From positions 28,905 through 92,904 of the forward strand of contig JAAYIN010000051.1 in assembly GCA_012523405.1 (NCBI GenBank): 64,000 bases of DNA. Reading direction: 5' to 3'. Source of the DNA: Clostridiales bacterium (lineage in GTDB: Bacteria; Bacillota; Clostridia; Christensenellales; Aristaeellaceae). Position 1 is the stretch's first letter, and every line of letters starts with the position of its first letter. The notes below the pieces were generated by a model. It did no database searches. It was given only the letters and a program-made list of their open reading frames with translations, and was not told where the DNA came from. The position numbers were made by a program, and so were the translations under genes. Shown piece by piece: positions 35,771-44,095 of this stretch.

Positions 35771-35927
35771 AGAGCGTCAAAAAAGCTCGCTAACGCGATC
35801 TTTTTCGCCGATTCTTTGCACGTAGTCCCTGTTCGCTAACGCTCTCGGTCGGGACTACGTGTAGGGAACCCTTGCTACGCAAGGTCCCCAAAGCACCGCA
35901 CATGTCGCTGCTTTGGGATTACTATCA

Positions 35928-35970
35928 GAGGATTTTGATCCTCCGATACCTCCTAAGGGTTTTTCGACAA
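35928..35970 (+). repeat. Intergenic hairpin repeat, copy 2 (partial)
   Basis: GAGGAT/ATCCTC hairpin followed by CCGATACCTCCTAAG and TTTTTCGA. That tail is nearly identical to 41899-41923. Confidence 0.6.
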
Positions 35971-35973
35971 CCA

Positions 35974-36000
35974 GCGGCATCTGAGTCATTCAGATGCCGT
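35974..36000. repeat. 27-bp hairpin repeat, copy B
   Basis: Identical copy of the 35744-35770 hairpin. Confidence 0.75.
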
Positions 36001-36111
36001 TTCTTATGCTTATTTTTGTGGTATGATGAGATGCAAGATTTCTTATGCTTGTGGCAACACTAATGCAGGGCTCTATCCAGCCGCTGTTTTTACTATTTTG
36101 GAGGTCTTATT

Positions 36112-37461
36112 TTGAACAACAAACTCGATCGAGATTTTGGCATTCTCTCATTGCTCAAGTTCACCTTTCCAAGCATCCTCAGCTTGCTGTTTTTGTCGAT
36201 GTATCAGATGGTCGATGCTGTCTTTATCGCGAATTTTATCAGCGACAATGCACTTGCCTCCGTCAACATCGTCTATCCTGTGATCAGCGTTGTCATCGCC
36301 ATCACCATGATGTTTTCATCGGGCGGCAGTGCGGTTGTGGCGAAGAACATGGGCGAGGGGAAAAAGCAAATCGCCAAGGAGAACTTTACTGCCATCATCA
36401 TCGCCGTCACCGTTACATCGTCTGTGATCTCCTTGCTGGTGATCCTATTCATGGAACCGCTGCTAAGCTTCCTTGGCTCCACGCCGCTGCTGCACGATGA
36501 TTGCTACGAATACCTCGTCACCTTAATTCCGTTCATGCCCCTTGCTGCGCTTCAGATGGCGCTTAACGCCTTTTTTGTGACCGCAGGCAAGCCAGGCATC
36601 AGCCTCGTGCTCACCGTCATATCGGGCATTACAAACATCGTGCTGGACTACGTGTTCATCGTTATATTGAACATGGGGATGGCTGGCTCCGCGTGGGGCA
36701 CGGTGGCAGGATATATCATCGCTGCCGTACCGGGGATTCTATACTGCTTCTTCTTTAGAAAAGGCAGTCTGCATTTTGTGAAGCCAAAGTTCAGGTGGCG
36801 CGTGATTGGCTTTTCGTGCTTTAATGGTTCATCCGAAATGATCAGCAACCTATCCATTTCCGTCACAACACTGCTCTTTAACAAGATCACGCTTGAGTTT
36901 ATGGGCGAAGCGGGCGTTACGGCGATCTCGGTGATTCTGTATGCGCAGTTCCTGCTCACCGCCATGTACATGGGCTTCATCAGCGGCACTGCGCCCATAT
37001 TCAGCTTCAATCTTGGCAAGCAAAACAAGCAGCGCCTGCACGATCTGTTTCGCCACAGCTTGCTGACCATCATTTACCTCACCGTCATCATCATGATCGT
37101 GTCCTACGCCTTTGCCACGCCCATCGTATCGGTATACATCAAGGAAACCAGCCCTGCCTTCCCGCTCGCGCACCACGGGTTCTTGCTCTTTAGCCTAAGT
37201 TATTTATTTGCAGGCTTTAATATCTACGCTTCGGGCTTATTTACAGCGCTTCACAACGGCAAGGTATCTGCCATCATTTCCACCATGCGCACCTTTGTAT
37301 TCTTGGTAATTGCGCTCCTAGCGCTCCCAAGGCTCCTAGGCACTGACGGTATATGGTTGGCTGTACCGGTGGCAGAGCTAATGTCGTGCATCGTATCTAT
37401 GCTGTACTTATTCCGCTATCGGAAAGAGTACTACTTTATCAAGCGGAGTATTATGGCTTGA
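36112..37461 (+). CDS. MATE family multidrug/cation efflux transporter
   Basis: 449 residues, twelve helices in two homologous halves. The start is TTG 36112, with GGAGGT six bases upstream. The N-terminal helix has FPSILSLLFLSMYQMVDAVF, a MATE signature, and the GEGKKQIAKENF loop after helix 2 is typical of the DinF/NorM-type branch. It exports cationic compounds using Na+ or H+ gradients; the substrate is unknown. It is followed by a repeat copy and a terminator. Confidence 0.9.
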   Translation: MNNKLDRDFGILSLLKFTFPSILSLLFLSMYQMVDAVFIANFISDNALASVNIVYPVISVVIAITMMFSSGGSAVVAKNMGEGKKQIAKENFTAIIIAVTVTSSVISLLVILFMEPLLSFLGSTPLLHDDCYEYLVTLIPFMPLAALQMALNAFFVTAGKPGISLVLTVISGITNIVLDYVFIVILNMGMAGSAWGTVAGYIIAAVPGILYCFFFRKGSLHFVKPKFRWRVIGFSCFNGSSEMISNLSISVTTLLFNKITLEFMGEAGVTAISVILYAQFLLTAMYMGFISGTAPIFSFNLGKQNKQRLHDLFRHSLLTIIYLTVIIMIVSYAFATPIVSVYIKETSPAFPLAHHGFLLFSLSYLFAGFNIYASGLFTALHNGKVSAIISTMRTFVFLVIALLALPRLLGTDGIWLAVPVAELMSCIVSMLYLFRYRKEYYFIKRSIMA

Positions 37462-37464
37462 TGC

Positions 37465-37501
37465 CCGAGCTTCGCTCATTTCTTTTTTGCCCCTCCGATA
37501 T
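37465..37501 (+). repeat. Intergenic hairpin repeat, copy 3
   Basis: CGAGCTTCGCTCATTTC, then a T-run, then CCCCTCCGATAT. It begins four bases after the MATE stop. Confidence 0.55.
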
Positions 37502-37527
37502 CGCTTTTGGAGGTGTTCAACAGCTTA

Positions 37528-37555
37528 AGAGGGCGACAGCCCACCCTCTCTTTTT
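37528..37555 (+). terminator. Terminator of the MATE gene
   Basis: AGAGGG / CCCTCT stem followed by CTTTTT, 66 bp after the MATE stop and just before the stop of the convergent gene at 37562. Confidence 0.65.
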
Positions 37556-37561
37556 GCGCAT

Positions 37562-38356
37562 TTACTGCAAAATCGTCCCATCAGGCCACATAGCGGTATA
37601 ATAGGATTGATTATCAACGGAATAGGTAATCCAATATTGTAGTTTTTCGCGGTTCACATCGCTTGCATGCGTCATATAATGCCACATAACCGTTGCTTGG
37701 AATAGTTGCTCCTCCGTCAGCGTGCCTTCACTGAGGAGTTTTTGTTTCGCAATCTCAATTGCTTCCTCGGGCGCTATCGCTTCATCCCCTGGCGTTTCGT
37801 ATACGTCCATATCGTTATGTTCGGTCAAAAGACCAATCCCGAGCATCATATCCGTGTACCACACCCACGTTTCGTTTGTCCAGTGGGTATAGGGGCCAAG
37901 CTCTACCCAAAGAATTCGAGTTAGGGAGATCATGCTCATATCACCAGGCATATCTTCAACGCCATAGCGCGCAAGCATATGCTGATCGATCGCTTCATGT
38001 GTACCTACGGCTAAGGCATCCGCCGTTTCATCATCAACCAAGCCATGCTCCTGCATGAGCCGAATGATTGCGCGTTTCTCATCCAAATCCCACTCTTCAT
38101 AATGCTCGCCATTTTCAAATGTCATTTTCGCGACATCCTCAAAGTACGTCCTTGATAGCGTCCATGCGAACGCACCAGCGACAATGAGCATCAGTGCAAT
38201 GAGCAATACCAGTCCGACCGATCGTTTCTTTTTCACTTTGACCTCTCCTCTCGTCTGTGCAAGCACCTTGTATTGCAAGGAAGGACGGTCATTCATATCA
38301 GCAAAGTAGTCATCCACAGCGGAATGGATTGGTGAATTTCGTGGATCGTTATTCAT
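37562..38356 (-). CDS. Membrane protein, putative anti-sigma factor partner of the ECF sigma
   Basis: 264 residues. About 45 cytoplasmic residues (basic VKVKKKR before the membrane) precede one helix (VGLVLLIALMLIVAGAFAW), and then an outside domain of about 195 residues with many Trp and acidic residues. It overlaps the sigma-factor gene by 8 bp, so the two are translated together. There is no ZAS zinc motif (HxxxCxxC) in the cytoplasmic part. Anti-sigma function is inferred from topology and context. Confidence 0.65.
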   Translation of the reverse strand: MNNDPRNSPIHSAVDDYFADMNDRPSLQYKVLAQTRGEVKVKKKRSVGLVLLIALMLIVAGAFAWTLSRTYFEDVAKMTFENGEHYEEWDLDEKRAIIRLMQEHGLVDDETADALAVGTHEAIDQHMLARYGVEDMPGDMSMISLTRILWVELGPYTHWTNETWVWYTDMMLGIGLLTEHNDMDVYETPGDEAIAPEEAIEIAKQKLLSEGTLTEEQLFQATVMWHYMTHASDVNREKLQYWITYSVDNQSYYTAMWPDGTILQ

Positions 38357-38867
38357 ATACCTCGCCTCCTTCCAATGCCATGTGAAGCTTAGCGCGTGCT
38401 TGTTTCAGTCTTTTGGAAACGGCAGGGCTGGAGATGCCGAGCACCTCTGTGACTTCAAGCACCTTCATGCCCTGATAATAATGCAGCAGCACTACTTCTT
38501 GTTGTTTGTGAGGCAGTTGCATCACTTCCTGCGTGATTTGGACACTGCTTGCCAGCGCTTGCGGCGCGGGCAGTGGAAGCTCCTCAATGGGGATTCGGCG
38601 CTCCACAAATCGAAACCATAAGCCCCGCTGCATACTTTTACAGGTATTCATGGCGATGCTCATCAGCCAAGTCAGCTCCGAGCTATCCCCGCGGAACTTT
38701 TCCAAGCCCTGATACGCCTTCAGGAAGGTCTCCTGTACTGCGTCCTCTGCCAGCGATCGATCCTTTAGGTACACACAGCAAATGCGCAGTATATCCTTCT
38801 CATACTGCTCCATCAGGGATATCAAACGCTCCTCTAGGATATTGCCTGAATTCTTGGAGTCCTGCAT
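38349..38867 (-). CDS. ECF-type RNA polymerase sigma factor
   Basis: 172 residues. Region 2 has YLKDRSLAEDAVQETFLKAY with the -10-binding segment, and region 4 has LPHKQQEVVLLHYYQGM and an HTH VTEVLGISSPAVSKRLKQAR. The length fits ECF factors. The partner gene downstream overlaps. ECF factors usually drive their own promoter; I cannot define that motif here. Confidence 0.9.
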   Translation of the reverse strand: MQDSKNSGNILEERLISLMEQYEKDILRICCVYLKDRSLAEDAVQETFLKAYQGLEKFRGDSSELTWLMSIAMNTCKSMQRGLWFRFVERRIPIEELPLPAPQALASSVQITQEVMQLPHKQQEVVLLHYYQGMKVLEVTEVLGISSPAVSKRLKQARAKLHMALEGGEVYE

Positions 38868-39037
38868 TGCCGTTTCACCGCCTTATACACATTAGACACA
38901 GGAAATCACGAAATATTAACCTTCGTCAAAACTTCATCTATGTAAACAATTGGATCATAAGGATGTAAATCGTTGGTGTTCCTATAAATGGTAACAATAT
39001 TCTGGCCGCAAATGATGCGTTCCCTATATTTTTGCAC

Positions 39038-39068
39038 AAAAAAAGAGACCCTCCGAAGAGAGTCTCTG
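39038..39068 (-). terminator. Terminator of the zinc-ribbon gene
   Basis: AGAGAC / GTCTCT stem, 8 bp after the stop at 39076, followed on the minus strand by T7. Confidence 0.75.
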
Positions 39069-39075
39069 ATTGATC

Positions 39076-39366
39076 TTAGTATTGGCTGTTACGATTGCGC
39101 TCGAAGCACTCACGGCAGTATACGGGGCGATCACCCTTGGGCTGGAAAGGCACCTGGGTGGTTGCGCCGCAGCCATCACAGATAACTTCAAAGTACTGGC
39201 GCTCTGCACGGCCGGGGTTATCACGGTTACGGCGAGCTACACGGCACTCGTGGCAGCGGGTGGGATCATTCTGGAAGCCTTTGTCAGCAAAGAATTGCTG
39301 TTCGGAAGCAGTGAACACGAATTCCTTGGAGCAGTCACGGCATACCAGCGTCTTGTCTTCAAACAT
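39076..39366 (-). CDS. Zinc-ribbon domain protein
   Basis: 96 residues from ATG 39366 (GGAGGTAA upstream); a longer start at 39408 has no RBS. Two zinc-binding units are visible: CRDCSKEFVF with a later RCHEC, and CDGCGATTQVPF with a later YCRECF. The C-terminal unit resembles the CxxCx4-type ribbons found in Clostridia proteins of unknown function. It may bind nucleic acid. It is next to dnaA on the same strand but has its own promoter. Confidence 0.8.
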   Translation of the reverse strand: MFEDKTLVCRDCSKEFVFTASEQQFFADKGFQNDPTRCHECRVARRNRDNPGRAERQYFEVICDGCGATTQVPFQPKGDRPVYCRECFERNRNSQY

Positions 39367-39509
39367 TGTTGGGTTACCTCCATATATTAAGTTTGTTCTG
39401 TCTCCCATGTGCTTTAGATTACTTGGTCTTGGGTTACCATGCTTCCGAACGAACTTGAACGAAGAGGTAAGGAACCTGAACCATATTACCTTAGCTGGGC
39501 AACGGATGT

Positions 39510-39537
39510 ATTATAACACGAAAACCGCGAATTGCAA
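39510..39537 (-). promoter_or_regulatory. Promoter of the zinc-ribbon gene
   Basis: Minus strand TTGCAA, 16-bp spacer, TATAAT, located between dnaA and the zinc-ribbon gene. The leader is about 135 nt. Confidence 0.65.
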
Positions 39538-39577
39538 AGCTTTTTCAAAACTTTTCTTTTGTGACGGTATTTCCGTA

Positions 39578-40912
39578 CTATTTCGTATCTTTAATCAGGC
39601 GACGAATATCGTCCAAAAGACTGGCAAGAGATGGCGATTGTTTGATCGAATCTTCTACCTTGTCAATGGAGGACATGACGGTGGTGTAATGCCTGCCGCC
39701 AAAGTTATCGCCGATCTTGGTGAGGCTCAGCCCCATCATTTCGCGCGTTAAGTACATTGCGATTTGTCTTGGTACTGTGATCTCGTGATTTCGGCGCGGG
39801 CCTTTGAGATCTTCAACTGAAATACCATAATAGGTTGCCACAGCGTCCTGTATGCTGTCACAGCTGATGCGGCGGGTTTCAGTATGATTGAACAGTTCGC
39901 GAAGCGCTTCGCTCGCCAGCTGCATATCAATGGGGCGACGCGTGAGGCTGCTATATGCGGTGAGGCGCGTGAGGCTGCCCTCAAGCTCGCGAACATTGGT
40001 CTCGATCTTCTCTGCGATCAGCGCGAGGATATCGTCGCCAATGACCAAATGGTCATAATCCGACTTCTTGCGAAGAATCGCAAGGCGCGTCTCAAAATCG
40101 GGGCGCTGAATATCAGCGATGAGGCCGCCCTCAAAGCGGCTGCATAGACGCTCCTCAAGCTTTTGAATTTCTTTTGGCGGTTTATCACTCGTCATGATGA
40201 TCTGCTTGCCCGCTTCGCGCAGGTGATTGAAGGTATGGAAGAACTCTTCCTCCGTACCATGCTTGCCCGCAATGAACTGGATATCATCGACCATGAGGAT
40301 ATCAGCGGTGCGGAAACGATCGCGGAATTCTTGATTTTTATTGGTTTGCATCGCGCTCACCAGCTGATTGGTGAAATCCTCACTTGTAATGTAGAGAATT
40401 TTCATATCAGGGTAGAGCACATGTGCATAATGACCGATTGCATGCATCAAGTGGGTCTTGCCCAGACCCACCCCGCCATAGATAAACAGCGGGTTATATG
40501 CCTTTGCAGGGACTTCAGCAACTGCGAGCGACACTGCATGCGCAAAGCGGTTACCTGAGCCTACCACAAAGGTATCAAAGGTGTATTTTGGGTTTAGCTG
40601 CGCGAGCGAATTGCCTGAGCTTCTCGCTTCCAGCTCATTCACCCTCGCCTCCAGCTCATCATGGCATAGCACCTCAACCTTGAGGGCCTTGCCCGCCACC
40701 GTTGCCACCGCATTTTGAATCTGCGTCATATAGCGGCTTGTACCCACTTGCTGAACGATCGGGCTTACACATTCCAATATAAAGGTGTCCGCAATGACCG
40801 CGTAGGGCTTCAGCGCCGTATCAATCCAAGTATCGTAACTTACTCGAATGATTTCCTCCTTTAGGATCAAACAAGCATTGCCCCATAATTCTTCTGCGTT
40901 CATCACGTGCAT
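39578..40912 (-). CDS. dnaA: Chromosomal replication initiator protein DnaA
   Basis: 444 residues, normal length. Domain I is at the N-terminus (about 1-85). A short linker follows. Domain III is the AAA+ part with Walker A GGVGLGKT (146-153), Walker B ILMVDDIQFI and the EFFHTFNHL sensor region. Domain IV carries the DNA-binding signature PRQIAMYLTREMMGLSL and GGRHYTTV. AGGAAGG precedes ATG 40912; ATG 40903 is an alternative. It is not followed by dnaN or recF. Confidence 0.97.
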   Translation of the reverse strand: MHVMNAEELWGNACLILKEEIIRVSYDTWIDTALKPYAVIADTFILECVSPIVQQVGTSRYMTQIQNAVATVAGKALKVEVLCHDELEARVNELEARSSGNSLAQLNPKYTFDTFVVGSGNRFAHAVSLAVAEVPAKAYNPLFIYGGVGLGKTHLMHAIGHYAHVLYPDMKILYITSEDFTNQLVSAMQTNKNQEFRDRFRTADILMVDDIQFIAGKHGTEEEFFHTFNHLREAGKQIIMTSDKPPKEIQKLEERLCSRFEGGLIADIQRPDFETRLAILRKKSDYDHLVIGDDILALIAEKIETNVRELEGSLTRLTAYSSLTRRPIDMQLASEALRELFNHTETRRISCDSIQDAVATYYGISVEDLKGPRRNHEITVPRQIAMYLTREMMGLSLTKIGDNFGGRHYTTVMSSIDKVEDSIKQSPSLASLLDDIRRLIKDTK

Positions 40913-41363
40913 TCAACCTTCCTAATAGCTGTATATTATGCATTCTCAAATGTGTTGGTTATCCACATCTTGTCGTTAAGAGAATAAAATAATGTGGAAA
41001 ACTCTACTGTGGAAAACCACTTCAATTTCTCCGCATTATGGTTATCATCATAGCAGAACCACTTGCTTTTGACAAGTATCTGCAACATCCGTCATTTCTG
41101 CATATCATACCGCCTGCTCGATTCCCCCTCTTCTACCTGTTGTGGATAATCTTTGTCAACCCACTAAACATAGCACTTGACAAGGATAAGATTTATATTT
41201 ATACAGATATTGTTGCATGATTATTCCTCTATTGTGAAAATTTTGTTAGGAACATTTTTTATTTAACATAAAAACAAGGAGAACCCATTTGGTTGTAGAA
41301 ATTTATGTATATGTCGATCTATCGATTCACATAAAACAACTGATGTCAGGAGGGAGTCAATCA
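40913..41363. other. Candidate chromosomal origin (oriC) upstream of dnaA
   Basis: The 451-bp gap has perfect DnaA boxes TTATCCACA at 40959-40967 and, on the other strand, 41141-41149. One-mismatch boxes TGTGGAAAA lie at 40993-41001 and 41008-41016. A strongly AT-rich stretch (about 41180-41280) could be the unwinding element. It lies between divergent genes, dnaA (minus) and 41364 (plus). Origin function is inferred from dnaA adjacency, boxes and AT-rich DNA. Confidence 0.6.
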
Positions 41364-41852
41364 ATGGCTATGCCTGTTTCGCAAGATGATATCGAACGCG
41401 TGCTCAGGCCTTGGCTTGGCAGCCTTTTTTTAGGTACAAACTCCCTCTGTGCCATTCTGACAAATCAAATGATGAGCTATGCCCCCTACCGCCAGACCCT
41501 TGATGACCTGCACGACATCATCGAGCGCACGGTGTTGACCAATCTCAACAAGCTCACCCGCGGCAGCATGACTATCGTCACCGACAACTATCACTCCAAG
41601 CGCATTGGCACTAAGGAAATCGCCCGCATCACGGACGAGCTGATGGGGGTTGTTTTTGACAAGCTCACGCCTTTTTCCGCCAACTTTGTCAAGCTCAACG
41701 ACTACAGCCTGCGCTATGAGAGCCTCGAGGCCCTCCGCGTGCTGTATCAAAAATATCAGACCTATTACAACGAGGATCAGTTTCGGTTCATGATCCAGAT
41801 GATCCGCAAAGTCTATCCACCAGAGCGGTATCAGCATTGGCTGGTGGAGTAG
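41364..41852 (+). CDS. Conserved-looking protein of unknown function
   Basis: 162 residues from ATG 41364, with AGGAGGGAG upstream. It is soluble, mostly helical, with no Cys cluster or signal peptide (one Cys only). Middle residues GSMTIVTDNYHSKRIGTKE and a C-terminal helical region rich in Tyr and Arg (YQKYQTYYNEDQF) are notable. I do not recognise a family. It is transcribed away from the putative origin and is followed by repeats rather than by a linked gene. Confidence 0.65.
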   Translation: MAMPVSQDDIERVLRPWLGSLFLGTNSLCAILTNQMMSYAPYRQTLDDLHDIIERTVLTNLNKLTRGSMTIVTDNYHSKRIGTKEIARITDELMGVVFDKLTPFSANFVKLNDYSLRYESLEALRVLYQKYQTYYNEDQFRFMIQMIRKVYPPERYQHWLVE

Positions 41853-41867
41853 CCGCCTTTGGCTGCA

Positions 41868-41925
41868 GAGGAGCTTCGCTCGTTTATTTTGCGCTCCTCC
41901 GATACCTCCTAAGAGTTTTTCGATA
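41868..41925 (+). repeat. Intergenic hairpin repeat, copy 4
   Basis: GAGGAGC / GCTCCTC stem around CTTCGCTCGTTTATTTTG, then CGATACCTCCTAAGAG and TTTTTCGA. It is the fullest copy of the family. It follows the 41852 stop and may terminate that gene. Confidence 0.65.
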
Positions 41926-41927
41926 GC

Positions 41928-41966
41928 CTCGGGCTTCGCTCGTTCATTTTGTGCCCTTCGGGTACC
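41928..41966 (+). repeat. Intergenic hairpin repeat, copy 5
   Basis: CTCGGGCTTCGCTCGTTCAT then TTTGTGCCCTTCGGGTACC. It is in tandem with copy 4. The remaining gap to murA (41967-42181) holds the murA promoter and a small hairpin. Confidence 0.55.
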
Positions 41967-42080
41967 TTCCTTTTGACTTTTCGTTGCCCGTAGGTGACTT
42001 CGTTTTGCTCTTTATTGCTCGTTTTTTCCTTTATTCGTACCCGCATTCCCCTACGCCAGCACGTATATCAGGTGTATTGC

Positions 42081-42109
42081 TTGCCAACCTATCCCAAAGT
42101 GTGTATAAT
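42081..42109 (+). promoter_or_regulatory. Promoter of murA
   Basis: TTGCCA, 17-bp spacer, TATAAT. A GTTTAC/GTAAAC hairpin (42118-42135) sits at the start of the transcript. Confidence 0.75.
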
Positions 42110-42181
42110 AAACAATGGTTTACTTTGCAGTAAACTATATTCCCCTAAGTGAGGTGATGGGTGACCTTTTAGGTCAAACCT

Positions 42182-43447
42182 ATGTACAGCAAAGATAAGA
42201 TGCTAATCACAGGCGGACATCCTCTAGCGGGAGAGATCACGGTCAGCGGCGGTAAAAACACAGCTGTAGCAGTTATTCCTGCTGCGCTTCTTTGCGATGC
42301 CCCCTGTACAATCGAAAACTTGCCTGACATTGATGATGTGCACGCCCTCATTGAGATTTTGGAAACGCTCGGCGCAAAGATCGATTATGTTCCCGGCAAG
42401 TATATGACCGTCGATCCAACCAACGCAAAGGGATATCACGTCCCATACAAACTAACAAAGCGCCTGCGTGCCAGCTATTATTTGCTCGGTGCTTTGATTG
42501 GTCGCGGTCATCATGCGGAAGTTGCCTATCCAGGCGGCTGTGACCTTGGCAGCAGACCCATCGATCAGCATCTCAAGGGCTTTATGGCGCTTGGTGCTGA
42601 TATTGACGACCGCGGCGGCATGGTCTATGCAAAGGCGGATAAGCTGGTTGGCGGCGATGTATTTTTTGACATGGTCACCGTTGGCGGCACCATCAACGTG
42701 ATGCTAGCAGCCAGCAAGGCTGAGGGAAACACCATTATTTATAATGCCGCTAAAGAGCCGCATATCGTCGACTTGGCGAATTTCCTCAACAGCATGGGCG
42801 CACGCATCAAGGGCGCGGGCACGGATGTAATCCGCATTCGCGGCGTTCAAAAAACCCACGCATGCACCTATACGGTTATTCCCGATCAAATCGAAACGGG
42901 TACGCTGATGATCGCTGCTGCCGCAACTCGCGGTGACGTAACGATTCACGGCTGTATCCCCACCCATATGGAAGCCCTCACCGCAAAGCTTCTTGAAATG
43001 GGCGTTCGAGTGACTGAAAACGATGACTCCATCCGCGTTCGTCCTCAGGGCGTGCAGCGTGCAGTCAACGTAAAAACGCAGGTATACCCCGGTTTCCCAA
43101 CCGATCTCCAGCAGCCAATGACAGCCCTTCTTTGCATGGCCAACGGCGTTTCCACAGTGTGCGAAACCATCTTTGACCAGAGGTTCAAGCATCTGGATGA
43201 GCTTCGGCGTATGGGCGCAAAGATCAGGCTTGTGGACCGCACGGTGCTGATTGACGGCGTGAGCGAGCTATACGGCGCGCCTGTTACCGTGACGGATCTT
43301 CGCGCAGGTGCAGCGCTCATCGTAGCTGGACTGATGGCAAAGGGCGTTACTGAAATTTACGAAACCACCTACATCGACCGTGGTTATGAGCGCATTGAGG
43401 AAAAGCTTCGCCTGCTTGGCGCTGACATCCGCCGCGAGAAAATTTAA
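42182..43447 (+). CDS. murA: UDP-N-acetylglucosamine 1-carboxyvinyltransferase
   Basis: 421 residues, normal length. It transfers enolpyruvate to UDP-GlcNAc, the first committed step of peptidoglycan synthesis. The substrate-binding SGGKNTA has Lys25, and PGGCDLGSRP carries the catalytic, fosfomycin-target Cys120. The C-terminal LRAGAALIVAGL is also typical. The RBS is weak (AGGTC); ATG at 42200 is an alternative start. Firmicutes often have two copies; which one this is cannot be told. Confidence 0.95.
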   Translation: MYSKDKMLITGGHPLAGEITVSGGKNTAVAVIPAALLCDAPCTIENLPDIDDVHALIEILETLGAKIDYVPGKYMTVDPTNAKGYHVPYKLTKRLRASYYLLGALIGRGHHAEVAYPGGCDLGSRPIDQHLKGFMALGADIDDRGGMVYAKADKLVGGDVFFDMVTVGGTINVMLAASKAEGNTIIYNAAKEPHIVDLANFLNSMGARIKGAGTDVIRIRGVQKTHACTYTVIPDQIETGTLMIAAAATRGDVTIHGCIPTHMEALTAKLLEMGVRVTENDDSIRVRPQGVQRAVNVKTQVYPGFPTDLQQPMTALLCMANGVSTVCETIFDQRFKHLDELRRMGAKIRLVDRTVLIDGVSELYGAPVTVTDLRAGAALIVAGLMAKGVTEIYETTYIDRGYERIEEKLRLLGADIRREKI

Positions 43448-43512
43448 CCGCGCCGTTTGATTTTTTTTGAAGCAAAGAGCGTTTGACTATGGGTTGAAGG
43501 GAGGCGGCCAGC

Positions 43513-44040
43513 CTGCAAGATCTAAACCCTTTTGAAGTGCTTGGTTTAAAACCAAATGCTGATGCACAAGACGTTCGTGCAGCTTATCGACAGAAAGTAA
43601 AAACCTGTCATCCCGATCAATTCCAAGATATACAAATGCAGAAAATCGCGCAGGAAAAGCTGGTGCAGCTTAACCTTGCCTACGAGCAAGCGCTCAAAAT
43701 CGTTTCCCAGCACCGCATCGGCTTCAACCTCATTTCTCAGGAAGAAGCAAAGCATTTCGCGCAGCGCCTTGTCGATCAGGGCAATTTAGAAAGCGCACTC
43801 AGGCAGCTCAATCGAGCCGATTCCAAGGATGACGGCTGGTTTTTCCTGCAAGGACAGATTCTCATGGGGCTCAAGCAATACGAGACCGCGCACCAGAGCT
43901 TCAGAGAAGCCGTTCGCCTAAACCCCAATAATCGCAAGTTTCGCGAGGGTGCTTTGGATGCAGCGCTCGCCATGAAGAAAAACAGACCCATCTCAGCAAA
44001 GCTTAGCAGCTGGGCGAAAAGCACTTTGAAAAGAAAATAA
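43513..44040 (+). CDS. J-domain (DnaJ-like) protein with TPR segment, apparent CTG start
   Basis: 175 residues if started at CTG 43513, eight bases after GGGAGG. A TGA in frame lies at 43495, and no ATG, GTG or TTG lies between. The only common start downstream, GTG 43537, would cut into the conserved NPFEVLGL of the J-domain. The HPD motif that stimulates DnaK is in KTCHPDQF. A TPR-like segment follows (about 95-145, including QYETAHQSFREAVRLNPNN). There is no zinc-finger or substrate domain, so it is a specialised Hsp40-like protein. It follows murA by 65 bp. Confidence 0.8.
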   Translation: MQDLNPFEVLGLKPNADAQDVRAAYRQKVKTCHPDQFQDIQMQKIAQEKLVQLNLAYEQALKIVSQHRIGFNLISQEEAKHFAQRLVDQGNLESALRQLNRADSKDDGWFFLQGQILMGLKQYETAHQSFREAVRLNPNNRKFREGALDAALAMKKNRPISAKLSSWAKSTLKRK

Positions 44041-44045
44041 GATTT

Positions 44046-44089
44046 AAAAAGGCGTCTGCCGCACATCTCTTAGTGCAGCAAACGCTTTT
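44046..44089. terminator. Shared terminator between the J-protein and pseudouridine synthase genes
   Basis: An interrupted stem with GCGT/ACGC, GC/GC and CAC/GTG segments, flanked by A-run and T-run on either side. It lies between convergent genes ending at 44040 and 44096. Confidence 0.6.
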
Positions 44090-44095
44090 CATTGT

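Larger units (their letters stand above)
35671..36111. other. Repeat-rich intergenic region between antiporter operon and MATE gene
   Basis: The 441 bp hold no gene. There is a series of perfect hairpins: CGGAG/CTCCG (35687-35719), GCGGCATCTGA-TCAGATGCCG twice, CACGTAGTCCC/GGGACTACGTG near 35820-35861, CCTTG/CAAGG near 35870-35884, and CCCAAAGCA/TGCTTTGGG near 35887-35917. Two long segments are near-direct repeats about 230 bp apart. One or more of these hairpins must end antiporter transcription. Confidence 0.7.

Noticed and set aside
35820..35917. CRISPR-like or small RNA array in the antiporter/MATE spacer
   Set aside because: The hairpins differ in sequence and there is no regular repeat-spacer pattern; only the 27-bp unit recurs, twice.
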